Shown here in pieces: positions 1 through 8,976 of a stretch of 34,632 nt of DNA. Under the pieces are notes generated by a model. That model searched no databases. It worked only from the letters and a program-made list of their open reading frames with translations, and had not been told where the DNA came from. The DNA is from Oscillospiraceae bacterium (lineage in GTDB: Bacteria > Bacillota > Clostridia > Oscillospirales > Ruminococcaceae): the NCBI GenBank assembly GCA_015067185.1, contig SVMZ01000034.1:1-34632 (forward strand), written 5' to 3'. Within the stretch, counting starts at the first letter, position 1; each line of letters begins with the position of its first letter. The position numbers and the translations under genes were made by a program.

Positions 1-805
1 ACTGCACGGTGAGATTCTGAATCATGCGGAAAATTTCCGGGTCGTTCCGCAGGCTTGCCGGCAGCTTGGTGATGCGGGAAAGCTCACGCTGCCAGAAGGT
101 GATTGTGCGCTGCTTCTCTTCCTCATAGTCAAAGGGAAGGATATCGCCTTTTCCGAAAGAGAGGGTAATTTCCGCGCACGCTCCTGCAGCAAGGGAGACA
201 TCAAAACGGAGGGCACCGACCTCTTCATCCCATGTAAGAGGCAGGACGGATTCTGCTGTGAGAAAAACACTCTCATCCACCACGACCATCTTATCCTGTT
301 TCCCGGGGCGATACCATGTAGAGGGCGCTTTCTTCCAGACAGCTGCATCCGGGGCATAGCTGACATAGACATCGGGGCTGCCGAAGACCAGTTCTTTTTC
401 TTTGCCGCTGCGCAGAAGCAGGGAGAAGGGGTGTTGTACCTTCTGCGTTCCTCTGTTGGTAAAAGTAAGACGAACAAAGCAGGTGGGTTTGCGGTCGATA
501 TCGCAGAAGGTCTCGTATGTAACTTCGATCTCTCCAACACGGTTGGTAAGTCCCTGGATGGGGGTACCGTCTTCCGGGATGATATTCCGGGCTGTGCGGA
601 AATCCATCTGCTCGTCCCCGTTGCCATGGAGCAGCCAGAGACCGCTGCACTCAAGTGTTTTATAACTTCTCCAGTCGATATTTTTTACTACCTCGCCGAA
701 GATAATTTTTCCTTCGGCCCAAATGGTATACATACGCTCCGCCTTTGGGGGATGGATATACCGCCGCGTAGTTTTTGGTCTTTCCCATGTGGCAGGTTCA
801 TTCAT
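1..805 (-). CDS. glycosidase-like protein, N-terminal part (runs off the window)
   Basis: An open frame of 268 codons starts at ATG 805 (protein begins MNEPATWERPKTTRR) and has no stop before base 1, so the gene is partial. AAGGAG lies 9 bases upstream of the ATG. There is no signal peptide, which implies a cytoplasmic protein. The visible part looks beta-rich: it contains stretches such as DRKPTCFVRLTFTNRG and ALRFDVSLAAGACAEITLSFG, then a transition to KQRTITFWQRELSRITKLP. That layout (N-terminal beta-sandwich, linker, entry into a helical barrel) is typical of six-hairpin glycosidases such as GH78-, GH94- or GH15-like enzymes, but the catalytic domain lies outside the window, so the family is not settled. 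It is divergent from the sugar ABC transporter at 1233-5040 and probably acts on the imported sugar. Confidence 0.7.
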   Translation of the reverse strand, partial: MNEPATWERPKTTRRYIHPPKAERMYTIWAEGKIIFGEVVKNIDWRSYKTLECSGLWLLHGNGDEQMDFRTARNIIPEDGTPIQGLTNRVGEIEVTYETFCDIDRKPTCFVRLTFTNRGTQKVQHPFSLLLRSGKEKELVFGSPDVYVSYAPDAAVWKKAPSTWYRPGKQDKMVVVDESVFLTAESVLPLTWDEEVGALRFDVSLAAGACAEITLSFGKGDILPFDYEEEKQRTITFWQRELSRITKLPASLRNDPEIFRMIQNLTVQ

Positions 806-1087
806 AAAACACAACTCCTTCTTATTATAATGGTAATGAGAATGCTTCTTGCTGTTATTTTACAGGTTAAGAGAAAACCTCCGAACCCTGCATTTACTCA
901 TCCGTTTTACAGGAAAACATTTCCTCACCTGTTCCTCCTGTCTTGTGTTCATTGTAAAGACTTTCTGTTTATCCGTCAATCGTAAATTTGTTTCCAGTCG
1001 GAAAAAGGATTTTTTCTCTTCCCTGCTTTTACTGATCAAGATACACTTTATCCGCATTATTCCTGCATTTTTCGAATATTGTACAAT

Positions 1088-1119
1088 TGTTTCCATACAA
1101 AATTACGGTCTTGGAAACA
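1088..1119. repeat. inverted repeat TGTTTCCA-N16-TGGAAACA, candidate operator
   Basis: TGTTTCCA at 1088-1095 and its exact reverse complement at 1112-1119 are separated by 16 bases. The repeat ends 9 bases before the candidate -35 at 1129. The same octamer recurs at 989-996. This position fits an activator or repressor site, plausibly for the AraC-type regulator encoded at 5204-7423; that link is inference. Confidence 0.45.
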
Positions 1120-1128
1120 TTTTTACGA

Positions 1129-1157
1129 TTGCGAAAAACAAATTGTAATGTTATTCT
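1129..1157 (+). promoter_or_regulatory. candidate sigma-A promoter of the sugar ABC transporter operon
   Basis: TTGCGA (1129-1134) and TATTCT (1152-1157) are 17 bases apart, followed by the AGGAGG ribosome site at 1217-1222. The boxes are moderate matches to the consensus, consistent with an activator-assisted promoter. Confidence 0.5.
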
Positions 1158-1232
1158 TAAATAAATCATTCCCACGTTACAGAAAATTTAAATCCTTTGC
1201 GATTTGAAAATAATTCAGGAGGTCGATGCACC

Positions 1233-2195
1233 GTGAAAAAAACAAAGCAACCGGATGGACGTCCCGTGCTGGCAAGAGACAGCCGCTGGGTCGCTGCCAA
1301 AAAACATCTGAAAAGTTACTGGCAGTTATATGTCTTGCTGCTCCCCGCAGTTATATACATTATCATATTTGCTTACCAGCCCATGTACGGTGCACAGATC
1401 GCCTTCCGTGAGTTCAGCATTAAAAAAGGTATCTGGGGCAGTGACTGGGTCGGTCTCAAACATTTTGAGCGTTTCGTCACCTCCAGTGTTTTCTGGCCGC
1501 TGCTGAAAAATACCCTCGGCATCAGTATCTACAGCCTGGTTGCCGGCTTCCCTGCTCCGATCATCTTCGCCTTCATGCTCAATGAGCTGACCATGAACAA
1601 GCTGAAAAAGACCATGCAGATGATTACATACGCCCCCCACTTTATCTCCATGGTTGCTGTTTGCGGTATGATCGTGCTGTTCACCCACAGAGAATACGGT
1701 CTCATCAACGTTTTCCTCCGTATGCTCACCGGTGCAGAGGGTATTGAGTTCCTTGCAGAACCCAAGTATTTCAAAACCATCTACGTTGTCTCCGGTATCT
1801 GGCAGGAGCTTGGCTGGGGCACCATCATCTATCTGGCTGCGCTCTCCGGTGTTGACCCGCAGGTTGTGGAAGCTTCTGTTATCGACGGTGCCAGCCGTTT
1901 CCAGAAGATCATCTACATCAACCTTCCCTACATTCTCCCCACCATTGTTATTATGCTGATTCTCCGCTGCGGTTCTCTGCTCAGCGTTGGATCTGAAAAG
2001 ATCCTCCTTCTCCAGAATGCGCTTAACATGGAATCCTCCGATGTTATCTCCACCTATGTTTACCGTTTGGGTATTCAGGACGCGCAGTTCAGTTTTACAA
2101 CGGCGATCGGATTGTTCAACTCCATTGTCAATATGATCGTTCTGTCTGTTGTAAACTATCTCTCCGGCAAGCTGAGCGGCTCTTCGCTCTGGTAA
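1233..2195 (+). CDS. sugar ABC transporter permease, LplB/YtcP type
   Basis: A 320-residue inner-membrane permease of a carbohydrate importer, most like the LplB branch that works with large lipoprotein binding proteins. The start is taken as GTG 1233 (VKKTKQPDG), because AGGAGG at 1217-1222 lies 10 bases before it; an upstream ATG at 1197 precedes that ribosome site and is rejected. After a basic cytoplasmic tail the protein has about six membrane segments. The binding-protein-dependent permease signature lies in the stretch EASVIDGASRFQKIIYINLP, which contacts the ATPase. It is followed after 37 bases by the second permease and then by the binding protein. No ATPase gene is linked, so a shared MsmX-type ATPase encoded elsewhere is likely. 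The substrate cannot be read from sequence. Confidence 0.92.
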   Translation: MKKTKQPDGRPVLARDSRWVAAKKHLKSYWQLYVLLLPAVIYIIIFAYQPMYGAQIAFREFSIKKGIWGSDWVGLKHFERFVTSSVFWPLLKNTLGISIYSLVAGFPAPIIFAFMLNELTMNKLKKTMQMITYAPHFISMVAVCGMIVLFTHREYGLINVFLRMLTGAEGIEFLAEPKYFKTIYVVSGIWQELGWGTIIYLAALSGVDPQVVEASVIDGASRFQKIIYINLPYILPTIVIMLILRCGSLLSVGSEKILLLQNALNMESSDVISTYVYRLGIQDAQFSFTTAIGLFNSIVNMIVLSVVNYLSGKLSGSSLW

Positions 2196-2232
2196 TCCGG
2201 CAGATAAACAAATGGAAAGAGAGGTTTGAAAA

Positions 2233-3141
2233 ATGGCAGAGAGAAAAACTATGTCCGATAAGGTGTTTGACACCATTAACCTGATTCTGCTGATTCTGAT
2301 CACATTGATCGTTTTATACCCGCTTTATTTTACTATTATTGCCTCTTTCAGCGATCCTCACGCTGTGGCAAAGGGCGAAGTTGTCTTCTTTATCAAAGGC
2401 TTTACGGTTGAGCCCTACAAAAACGTATTTATCAACGATGAAATCTGGATCGGTTATGCCAACTCCATCTTCAACACCGTTGTTTCGGTGCTGCTGAACC
2501 TGGCTATCACCATTCCCGCCGCCTATGTTCTCTCCCGTGATGAAATCAAGCTCAAAGGCGCATTTATGGGATTTTTCGTTTTCACCATGTATTTCTCCGG
2601 CGGTCTGATCCCCTCTTACCTGTTGGTTAAAAATCTGGGACTGGTGGATACCCGCTGGGCACTGATTATCCCCGCAGGCTTCAGCGTTTATAACATGATC
2701 ATTGCCCGCACCTTCTTCAAAGCCAACATGGCACAGGAAATTTATGAGGCAGCAAGAATTGACGGCAGCAGCGAGTTTGGTATCTTCTTCCGTCTGGTTC
2801 TCCCCCTCTCCGGCGCAATCATCGCGGTTATCGCCCTTTATGTTGCGGTGGGACACTGGAACTCCTGGTTCAGCGCCCTGCTCTACATCACCAACAAGAA
2901 GCTGTATCCGCTGCAGTATGTTTTGCGATCGATTTTGATTTTGAATCAGGAAATGAACATCGTCAACGTCGACTCCATGGAAAGCGGCGAGGCCATGCAG
3001 GCACTGATGCGGCGCAAATATATGGCAGAGGGTATGAAATACTCCATCATCTTTATTTCGTCTGTCCCCATGCTCATCGCCTATCCCTTTGTTCAGAAAT
3101 ATTTTGTTAAGGGCGTTATGATTGGCGCCATCAAGGGATGA
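2233..3141 (+). CDS. sugar ABC transporter permease, LplC/YtcP type
   Basis: A 302-residue partner permease. It has an N-terminal membrane anchor (LILLILITLIVLYPLYFTI), further hydrophobic segments, and the ATPase-coupling loop EAARIDGSSEFGIFFRLVLP. The C-terminus FVKGVMIGAIKG closely matches the usual ending of this family (KGVMIGAVKG). ATG 2233 follows a purine-rich AGAGAGG site. With the preceding permease it forms a heterodimeric channel, fed by the lipoprotein at 3214. A small hairpin (ACGCGG/CCGCGT, 3164-3181) lies between it and the binding-protein gene and may protect or terminate part of the message, which is common before highly expressed binding proteins; that role is inference. 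Confidence 0.92.
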   Translation: MAERKTMSDKVFDTINLILLILITLIVLYPLYFTIIASFSDPHAVAKGEVVFFIKGFTVEPYKNVFINDEIWIGYANSIFNTVVSVLLNLAITIPAAYVLSRDEIKLKGAFMGFFVFTMYFSGGLIPSYLLVKNLGLVDTRWALIIPAGFSVYNMIIARTFFKANMAQEIYEAARIDGSSEFGIFFRLVLPLSGAIIAVIALYVAVGHWNSWFSALLYITNKKLYPLQYVLRSILILNQEMNIVNVDSMESGEAMQALMRRKYMAEGMKYSIIFISSVPMLIAYPFVQKYFVKGVMIGAIKG

Positions 3142-3163
3142 TTCCCATTCTTATACGGCAATA

Positions 3164-3181
3164 ACGCGGTTCCTTCCGCGT
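3164..3181 (+). other. intercistronic hairpin before the binding-protein gene
   Basis: ACGCGG (3164-3169) pairs with CCGCGT (3176-3181) around a six-base loop. There is no T-run, so it is not a simple terminator. The ribosome site of the next gene lies outside the stem. Confidence 0.4.
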
Positions 3182-3213
3182 GTTGTGATAAATTTAAACA
3201 GGAGGAAAATCAA

Positions 3214-5040
3214 ATGAAGAAATTGTTAGCCCTTTTGCTGGCTATGCTGCTCGTTATGACAGTATTCGCCGGCTGCGCCGACACCACCGAAGAGTCTTCT
3301 GACGCTCCGGAATCCTCTGCAGCAGACAAAGAGTCTGAAAAAGAGGAAGAGAAGCCCACCGATGATGAGGCTGAAGATGATTCCATCCTCAACCCCGCCG
3401 GCACCTATCCGCTGGTTAAAGAACCCGTTACCATGACCATGACCCTTCTGGTTGGCCCGAAGGATAATGCTCCTGAAGACATGTGGTTCTTCCAGTACTA
3501 CGAAGAACTCACCGGTATTCACTGGGACGTTACCGCCATCCTTAAGGATGACTGGGGCGAGAAGAAACCCATTATGCTGGCTACCGCAGAATACACCGAC
3601 GTATTCTGGGGCACAAGCTGGACCACCGGCGAGATCTACAAGAACGGTATGGAAGGTACCTTCATCGACCTCGCTCCCTATTATGATTACACCCCCAACT
3701 ACGTCAGAGAGATGGATGCCATTGACGGCTCCTGGTCTTACGTAACCACCCCCGACGGCAAGAACTACTCTCTCGCCAGCGTAGCTCCGGTAAACTGGTA
3801 TTCCACCTCTACCGGTCAGATCAACCAGAAATGGCTTGAGAACGTCGACATGGAAGTTCCCACCACCATTGATGAGTTCTATGAAGTTCTGAAAGCATTC
3901 AAAGAGCAGGATGCCAACGGAAACGGCGACCCCAACGATGAGATTCCCCTCTCCGGTTATTATACCGACTCCACTGAGATGCGTGGTATTCTTCTCCGTA
4001 TGTTCGGTCTTCTGACTGACGGCAGCTACACTGTTAACGGCAATATCGCTCTTGATCCCAACAGCGACAGAGACGCTGTCTTTGTCCCCTTCCATGAGCG
4101 CTATAAGGAATACCTTGTATTCATGAACAAGCTCATGAGCGAAGGTCTTGTTGATGCCGACCTCTTTACTCAGGATCAGTCCCAGTATTTCGCAAAGGGT
4201 GCTGAGTACCGCGTTGGTACCATCATGACCAACTATTCTCACTATGTTGATATCGACCATCTGGATCACTATGTACTTCTCCCCGTTGGCTACAACGCTG
4301 ATGAAGAGCGCGTTGTTACCCAGGGCTCTCCCATCGGCTTCGGCAAATTTGTTGTAACCGATATCTGCGAGACTCCTGAAATTGCACTTTCCTGGATCGA
4401 CATCTTCTATCTGCCTGAGCATGCATTTGATATTCTCTATGGACCGATCATCACTAAAGATGCCAATGGTAATGTCACTTATGTTTCTGCAGGTATTACT
4501 GAAGACCCGCTGGTTGCCTCTCTTATCTCCCTTGATGCAGATGGCGTATACATCGGTTTCGACAACTCCACTTGGGAACCTGAATCTGACGAATGGACCC
4601 TTTGGGATTGGTACTGCCGTAACCATCCCGGTAATGGTGCTTTCCAGTCCACCATCTCCGAAGGTTACTATCTGAACCTCCTCTTCCCGACCCGCCCGAC
4701 AACCGCAGAAGATCAGTATCAGACTCAGCTTGCTCGTTACGAGAGAGCCGATCCCACTGATAACTCCAACCGCGGTGAAGGCTGGTGGCGTTGGCAGAAC
4801 ATTAAGCACAACTATGATCTTATCCAGTTTGGTTATCCCACCGTTTATCTGAACGATGAACAGCAGACCTTCATGGATGAGAACTCCACCATCATCAACG
4901 ATTACGTCATGCAGATGGAAGCTAAATTCATCACCGGTGCTGCCAGCATCGACGGTGAGTTCGATGGCTTCATCGAAGAGCTCAAGAAGCTCGGTGCAGA
5001 GGAATACGAAAAGATCTATCAGGACGTTTACGTAAAATAA
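3214..5040 (+). CDS. extracellular sugar-binding lipoprotein of the ABC transporter
   Basis: A 608-residue binding protein of the large LplA/YtcQ-like group. Residues 1-21 are a lipoprotein signal peptide with lipobox FAGC and acceptor Cys21, so it should be anchored to the outer face of the membrane. A flexible acidic linker rich in Glu, Asp and Ser follows to about residue 55. The remainder is an alpha/beta binding fold with many Trp and Tyr residues and the family-like stretch KEQDANGNGDPNDEIPLSGY, a calcium-loop-like segment often seen in this group. AGGAGG lies upstream of ATG 3214. Its codon use is highly biased, consistent with strong expression. It delivers an oligosaccharide or glycan fragment to the permeases at 1233 and 2233. 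Confidence 0.92.
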   Translation: MKKLLALLLAMLLVMTVFAGCADTTEESSDAPESSAADKESEKEEEKPTDDEAEDDSILNPAGTYPLVKEPVTMTMTLLVGPKDNAPEDMWFFQYYEELTGIHWDVTAILKDDWGEKKPIMLATAEYTDVFWGTSWTTGEIYKNGMEGTFIDLAPYYDYTPNYVREMDAIDGSWSYVTTPDGKNYSLASVAPVNWYSTSTGQINQKWLENVDMEVPTTIDEFYEVLKAFKEQDANGNGDPNDEIPLSGYYTDSTEMRGILLRMFGLLTDGSYTVNGNIALDPNSDRDAVFVPFHERYKEYLVFMNKLMSEGLVDADLFTQDQSQYFAKGAEYRVGTIMTNYSHYVDIDHLDHYVLLPVGYNADEERVVTQGSPIGFGKFVVTDICETPEIALSWIDIFYLPEHAFDILYGPIITKDANGNVTYVSAGITEDPLVASLISLDADGVYIGFDNSTWEPESDEWTLWDWYCRNHPGNGAFQSTISEGYYLNLLFPTRPTTAEDQYQTQLARYERADPTDNSNRGEGWWRWQNIKHNYDLIQFGYPTVYLNDEQQTFMDENSTIINDYVMQMEAKFITGAASIDGEFDGFIEELKKLGAEEYEKIYQDVYVK

Positions 5041-5091
5041 TTGATATTTTAAGTTATCTGTTCTAACAGTTCGTTGAGTTTGCCTCTCAAC

Positions 5092-5124
5092 AGCCGTCGC
5101 GGGAATCACCGTCCCGCGACGGCT
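5092..5124 (+). terminator. strong hairpin after the transporter operon
   Basis: A perfect 13-bp stem (5092-5104 with 5112-5124) around a 7-base loop. The T-tract after it is interrupted (TATACTGCTTTT), so some readthrough into the regulator gene at 5204 is possible. Confidence 0.7.
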
Positions 5125-5203
5125 TATACTGCTTTTCTCCCCTTTATTTTTTCTCCTTGTTTTTTATCGTCCGGACACCGTTTTTCACTTTCGGAGGCAT
5201 ACC

Positions 5204-7423
5204 ATGCTGAAAAATGTCAAAAGTTTTTATATCCGATATCAAATTCTCTGGCGGCTTGGAGTAACTGCTTTCATCTTTCTCTGCCTGCCCATGACACTTG
5301 TCAACTGGTACACGGTGCAGAGCAGCTACCAAACCATTGAATCCCGCAACCGCACGGAACATCTTAATCTGGTTACAGATTTTCAAGGATTTTTCAATTC
5401 TCAGCTGACAGACATGCATGCATGCTCGGTCGATCTTTCTGTCTATAAACGCGTTACCCCCAACATGCTGGCTTCCAACCAGTATAGCTCCGAAGCAATC
5501 ACACAAATGGACAACTATTGCAATACCGTCCCCATGGCGGCCAATTGCTTCTTATATTTTTACGGCAGCGACTATATTGCCAGTACCGAATACACCCACC
5601 AAACCAAACACTTCTATCATTTTCTCTCCACACGGCAATCAGATTTTTCTCAGACCATGGATGCCCTCTTTGCCGGAGAAAAAATCAAGTTTATTCCTAT
5701 TGCCTATCCCAAAAACCCTGTCACCAATGGTATGCTCGTTTTTATCTCTACTTCGGTACTCCAACGTGAAGATTCGTTTATGTTATTCCATGTCAACGAA
5801 TCCTCACTGACAGAATCCTTCTTCGGCCACGGTACCGATGAGGACAGCGAACTGTATATTCTTGACCGGGACGGTCAGGTTCTCTTCCCGGACTGCACCA
5901 ACCCCAACACCGCACTGACCGATGCCCAGGTGACAGACTTTATCCGGGATCCCTCTCTGGATACGCTGGAACTTACCTTCAATGATGTGGAATACTGCCT
6001 GTTCCGCCGCTATGATCCTGCGCTGGAACTCTCTTTTGTTGAACTGATCCCCCGCGATTCTCTCTTTGAAAATGTCAGCCCCCTCTATAAATCCATGAAA
6101 CTCCTTACCTTCATGAGCACCCTGTTTATCCTCTGCATGCTGGTGCTGGTAATCTACATCAACTACAAGCCCATTTCCAAGCTCTGCCGCCAGCTGTTCC
6201 CCAACCGCAGCGCCCATCCCCCTGTCAGCGAAACAGAGGAGATTATGCAGTTCATCGACCGCACTACCGATGAAAAACACATGATGGAAGAGCTGATGGT
6301 AGACCGTACCCGCCACCTCTCTCAGCATATTCTCTCCGGGTTCCTTGCCGGAAAAAATCTTGCTCAGCACGATGCGGCTATCCTCGGCATTGACAGCTCC
6401 CACCGGATGTTCTGCTGCTTCTCGCTGGAATCCGCCTTCCCCGATACCGATGGCTATGACGATCTCTCCGAGCAGCTGCGCCAACACTTTCAGTGCAGCA
6501 CCTTTATCAACCAGAATCTCTATGACCGCTGTGTAACATTCCTGTGTGCCTATCCCGTGTTTGATCCGGAAATAGCTGTACAAACAGCAGAATACATCCG
6601 CAACACCATTGAAGAGCTGCTTTCGGATAATCATTTCCGTCTGGGCACCAGCGAACCGGCCAAGGATCTCTCCGGTGTAAAAAACTGTTACCTGAGCTCC
6701 CTGATTGCTATGGAGCAAGGCGAACAGGGACGTGTCTGCTTCTATGAGGAATCGCTGCGTGATTTCAGCACCCTGGACTGCTACCCCTCCGAAGAGGTTC
6801 TGCGTTTTGTCCATCTGGTCAATCAGGGTGATTTCCACTCTGCCTCCGAGGCACTTTCGGAGATCACCGCCCATATTGAGAAAAACATTCCCTCCATCAT
6901 GTTTGAACGTTATGTCTGCTATGATGTCATCAATGTGCTCATCAAATCGCTGAACAAAAACAGCATCCGCATTCCCTCCGCAGAGACTGCTATGCTGATG
7001 AACTTCAATTCCCTCGCCGATTTCAAAGATCAGCTGCTCAAGGTGACCCGCACCGTGTGCGAGGAAATTGGAGGCCGCAAAGCGGATTTTGAGAAAAACC
7101 TGATGGAAGCGGTGCGCGCCTTTGTAGAGGAACGGCTATTCGATCCCGACTTGGGACGCACCATGATCGCCGACGAATTCAAACTCTCCAACAGTGCCAC
7201 CAGCGAACTGGTCAACAACCTGTTCCAGTGCGGTCTGCGGGAATATATTGTTACACAACGTGTGGAACGCTCCAAAGCCATGCTGCTCTCCAGCGAGAAG
7301 AGTGTCAACGATATTGCCGTTGAGGTTGGATTCCGGGATCCCTCCTATTACATCCGTGTGTTTAAGAAAATTGTGGGTTCCACTCCTCATGCCTTCCGCA
7401 AGGCCAACATCACGACCGAATAA
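5204..7423 (+). CDS. membrane-anchored AraC-family regulator with extracellular sensor
   Basis: A 739-residue protein. A membrane segment lies near residues 17-37, then an extracytoplasmic region of about 260 residues resembling a Cache-type sensor, a second membrane segment near 300-322 (TFMSTLFILCMLVLVIYIN), a cytoplasmic linker, and a C-terminal AraC-type double helix-turn-helix in about the last 100 residues (SEKSVNDIAVEVGFRDPSYY, ending VGSTPHAFRKAN). Such one-component membrane sensors commonly sit beside LplABC-type transporters and control them. GGAGG precedes ATG 5204. It follows the binding-protein gene by 163 bases containing a hairpin. It probably senses the sugar outside, or the loaded binding protein, and activates the promoter at 1129; this is inference from position. 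Confidence 0.88.
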   Translation: MLKNVKSFYIRYQILWRLGVTAFIFLCLPMTLVNWYTVQSSYQTIESRNRTEHLNLVTDFQGFFNSQLTDMHACSVDLSVYKRVTPNMLASNQYSSEAITQMDNYCNTVPMAANCFLYFYGSDYIASTEYTHQTKHFYHFLSTRQSDFSQTMDALFAGEKIKFIPIAYPKNPVTNGMLVFISTSVLQREDSFMLFHVNESSLTESFFGHGTDEDSELYILDRDGQVLFPDCTNPNTALTDAQVTDFIRDPSLDTLELTFNDVEYCLFRRYDPALELSFVELIPRDSLFENVSPLYKSMKLLTFMSTLFILCMLVLVIYINYKPISKLCRQLFPNRSAHPPVSETEEIMQFIDRTTDEKHMMEELMVDRTRHLSQHILSGFLAGKNLAQHDAAILGIDSSHRMFCCFSLESAFPDTDGYDDLSEQLRQHFQCSTFINQNLYDRCVTFLCAYPVFDPEIAVQTAEYIRNTIEELLSDNHFRLGTSEPAKDLSGVKNCYLSSLIAMEQGEQGRVCFYEESLRDFSTLDCYPSEEVLRFVHLVNQGDFHSASEALSEITAHIEKNIPSIMFERYVCYDVINVLIKSLNKNSIRIPSAETAMLMNFNSLADFKDQLLKVTRTVCEEIGGRKADFEKNLMEAVRAFVEERLFDPDLGRTMIADEFKLSNSATSELVNNLFQCGLREYIVTQRVERSKAMLLSSEKSVNDIAVEVGFRDPSYYIRVFKKIVGSTPHAFRKANITTE

Positions 7424-7429
7424 ATACAT

Positions 7430-7458
7430 AAGAGCCGCCCGAATTCCGGACGGCTCTT
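7430..7458. terminator. bidirectional terminator between convergent genes
   Basis: A 12-bp stem with one mismatch (AAGAGCCG...CGGCTCTT) lies between the stop of the AraC-type regulator (7423) and the stop of the xylulokinase gene (7481). It can serve both strands. Confidence 0.6.
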
Positions 7459-7480
7459 GCTTATATTGCTATATTGGGCA

Positions 7481-8959
7481 TCAGATGTGTTTGATGGCAG
7501 GATAGAAAGCGCAGTAGCGGTTGTACTGCTCAGCATAGATGCCAACATTTTCCGCTATGGGGAGCACCTCCGATTTCACGCTGACCAGTGACATGGCCTC
7601 TTCCATGCTGCTTGCCATACCGCAGCCCACACGGGCAATCAGTGCCGCACCAAAGGAACCGCCCTCCGCGCTGCCGAATACGGTTCTGACCGGCATATTG
7701 AACACATCTGCCAGAATCTGCTGCCAGAGCGGACTCTTGGCACCGCCGCCGGCAACGGCAATGGAATCGGTGCTGAGATCGGGAGAGGATGCTTTGATGA
7801 TATCAAAGACCTGCTTCTGAGCGTAGCATACACCCTCCAACACCGCACGGGAGAAGTGCCCCTGTGTCATGGAAGAATGGATGCCTATAAACGCGCCCCT
7901 TGCGTTGGGATCAAAATGCGGGCAGCGCTCGCCGGTGAGATAGGGCAGGAAGGTGAGTCCGCCGCAGCCGGGAGCTACCTGTGCCGCGCCGTCATCCAGC
8001 TCTTTAAAGCCGGCACCGCCGCCAAGATTATCGTGATACCACTGGTAAGAGCCTGCTGCCGAAAGAGTGCAGCCAAAAGCCAGCCATGTGCCCGGATTAT
8101 TGGCGCAGAATACCTGCAGTTTACCGCCGGGGTTGGGAGCATAGCCGGGCAGACCGGTGGCTACAATGCCGGAGGTTCCCAGCGTTACACCTACTTTGCC
8201 GGGCAGAGCCAGTCCGAGACCGATGGTGGAGATGACCGCATCACCGCCGCCGGCGAACACAGGAATACCCGCTTCAATGCCGATGAGTTCTGCAGCTTCC
8301 TTGGTGACACTGCCTGCGCGGTCGGTGGATTCCAGCACCTCAGGGAACAAATCGCGGGAGAGACCGAGAATTTCCATCAGCTCATAGGACCAGCGGCGCT
8401 CTTTGACGCTGAACAGACCGGTACCGGAAGCATCGGAAACTTCGGTGCAGAGTTCGCCTGTCATGCGGAAGCGGATATAGTCTTTGGGGTTGAGAATCAG
8501 CTTTGTCTTTTCAAAATTTTCCGGTTCATTTTCTCTCATCCAGAGAATCTTGCCGCCGGTGTAGCCGGTGAGCATCATATTGTCGGTGTAATCCAGCAGT
8601 TTATCCAGTCCGCCTGCCGCTGCGGTAATTTCATCGCACTGTTTCTGGGTGCGCTGGTCGTTCCAAAGAATAGCTCTGCGGATAACGCGCATCTCGCTGT
8701 CCATCGCCACCATACCGTGCATCTGTCCCGAAAAACCAATACCTGCCACCTCGGCGCCGCCCAGCTGCGCCAGCACGCCCTTGATGCCGTTAACCGATGC
8801 CTGCCACCAATCTTCGGGATCCTGCTCAGTCCAACCCTCCTGCGGCTGATAGAGAGGATAGCTCTCCAGTGCGCTGGCGGCGATGGTGCCTTCTGCATCC
8901 AGAGCAATAACTTTACACCCCGATGTACCGATATCAATGCCAATGGTAACTTTCTTCAT
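7481..8959 (-). CDS. xylB: xylulokinase (FGGY family)
   Basis: A 492-residue sugar kinase that phosphorylates D-xylulose to xylulose 5-phosphate with ATP. The N-terminal phosphate-binding segment GIDIGTSGCKVIALD, the xylulokinase-like GFSGQMHGMVAMD, the substrate segment ILWNDQRTQKQCDEI and the catalytic region FAGGGDAVISTIGLG are all present. ADP-binding glycines appear in AVAGGGAKSPLWQQILADV. Two ATGs are available; AAGGTG lies 7 bases before the second (8959) and almost touches the first (8965), so 8959 is chosen. It lies 17 bases downstream of hemW and is probably cotranscribed with it. No xylose isomerase is in the window, so the pathway partners must be elsewhere. Another pentulose as substrate cannot be excluded. 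Confidence 0.9.
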   Translation of the reverse strand: MKKVTIGIDIGTSGCKVIALDAEGTIAASALESYPLYQPQEGWTEQDPEDWWQASVNGIKGVLAQLGGAEVAGIGFSGQMHGMVAMDSEMRVIRRAILWNDQRTQKQCDEITAAAGGLDKLLDYTDNMMLTGYTGGKILWMRENEPENFEKTKLILNPKDYIRFRMTGELCTEVSDASGTGLFSVKERRWSYELMEILGLSRDLFPEVLESTDRAGSVTKEAAELIGIEAGIPVFAGGGDAVISTIGLGLALPGKVGVTLGTSGIVATGLPGYAPNPGGKLQVFCANNPGTWLAFGCTLSAAGSYQWYHDNLGGGAGFKELDDGAAQVAPGCGGLTFLPYLTGERCPHFDPNARGAFIGIHSSMTQGHFSRAVLEGVCYAQKQVFDIIKASSPDLSTDSIAVAGGGAKSPLWQQILADVFNMPVRTVFGSAEGGSFGAALIARVGCGMASSMEEAMSLVSVKSEVLPIAENVGIYAEQYNRYCAFYPAIKHI

Positions 8960-8976
8960 GTTCATTCACCTTTCTG

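Larger units (their letters stand above)
806..1232. other. divergent intergenic region between glycosidase and transporter
   Basis: This 427-base AT-rich stretch holds no credible gene; short open frames here lack ribosome sites and family resemblance. It carries the candidate plus-strand transporter promoter (1129-1157), a perfect inverted repeat (1088-1119) and a further copy of one half-site at 989-996. A TATAAT on the minus strand lies only a few bases before the ribosome site of the gene starting at 805, too close to act as its promoter. Confidence 0.6.

Noticed and set aside
806-860. TATAAT on the minus strand just before the gene starting at 805
   Set aside because: It is only 3 bases from the AAGGAG site, so a transcript started there would not contain a ribosome site; no -35 match either.
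3226-5109. A 627-codon minus-strand open frame opposite the binding-protein gene
   Set aside because: It has no ribosome site and no family motifs; the plus strand encodes a clear lipoprotein. The open frame is a by-product of strong codon bias in the sense gene.
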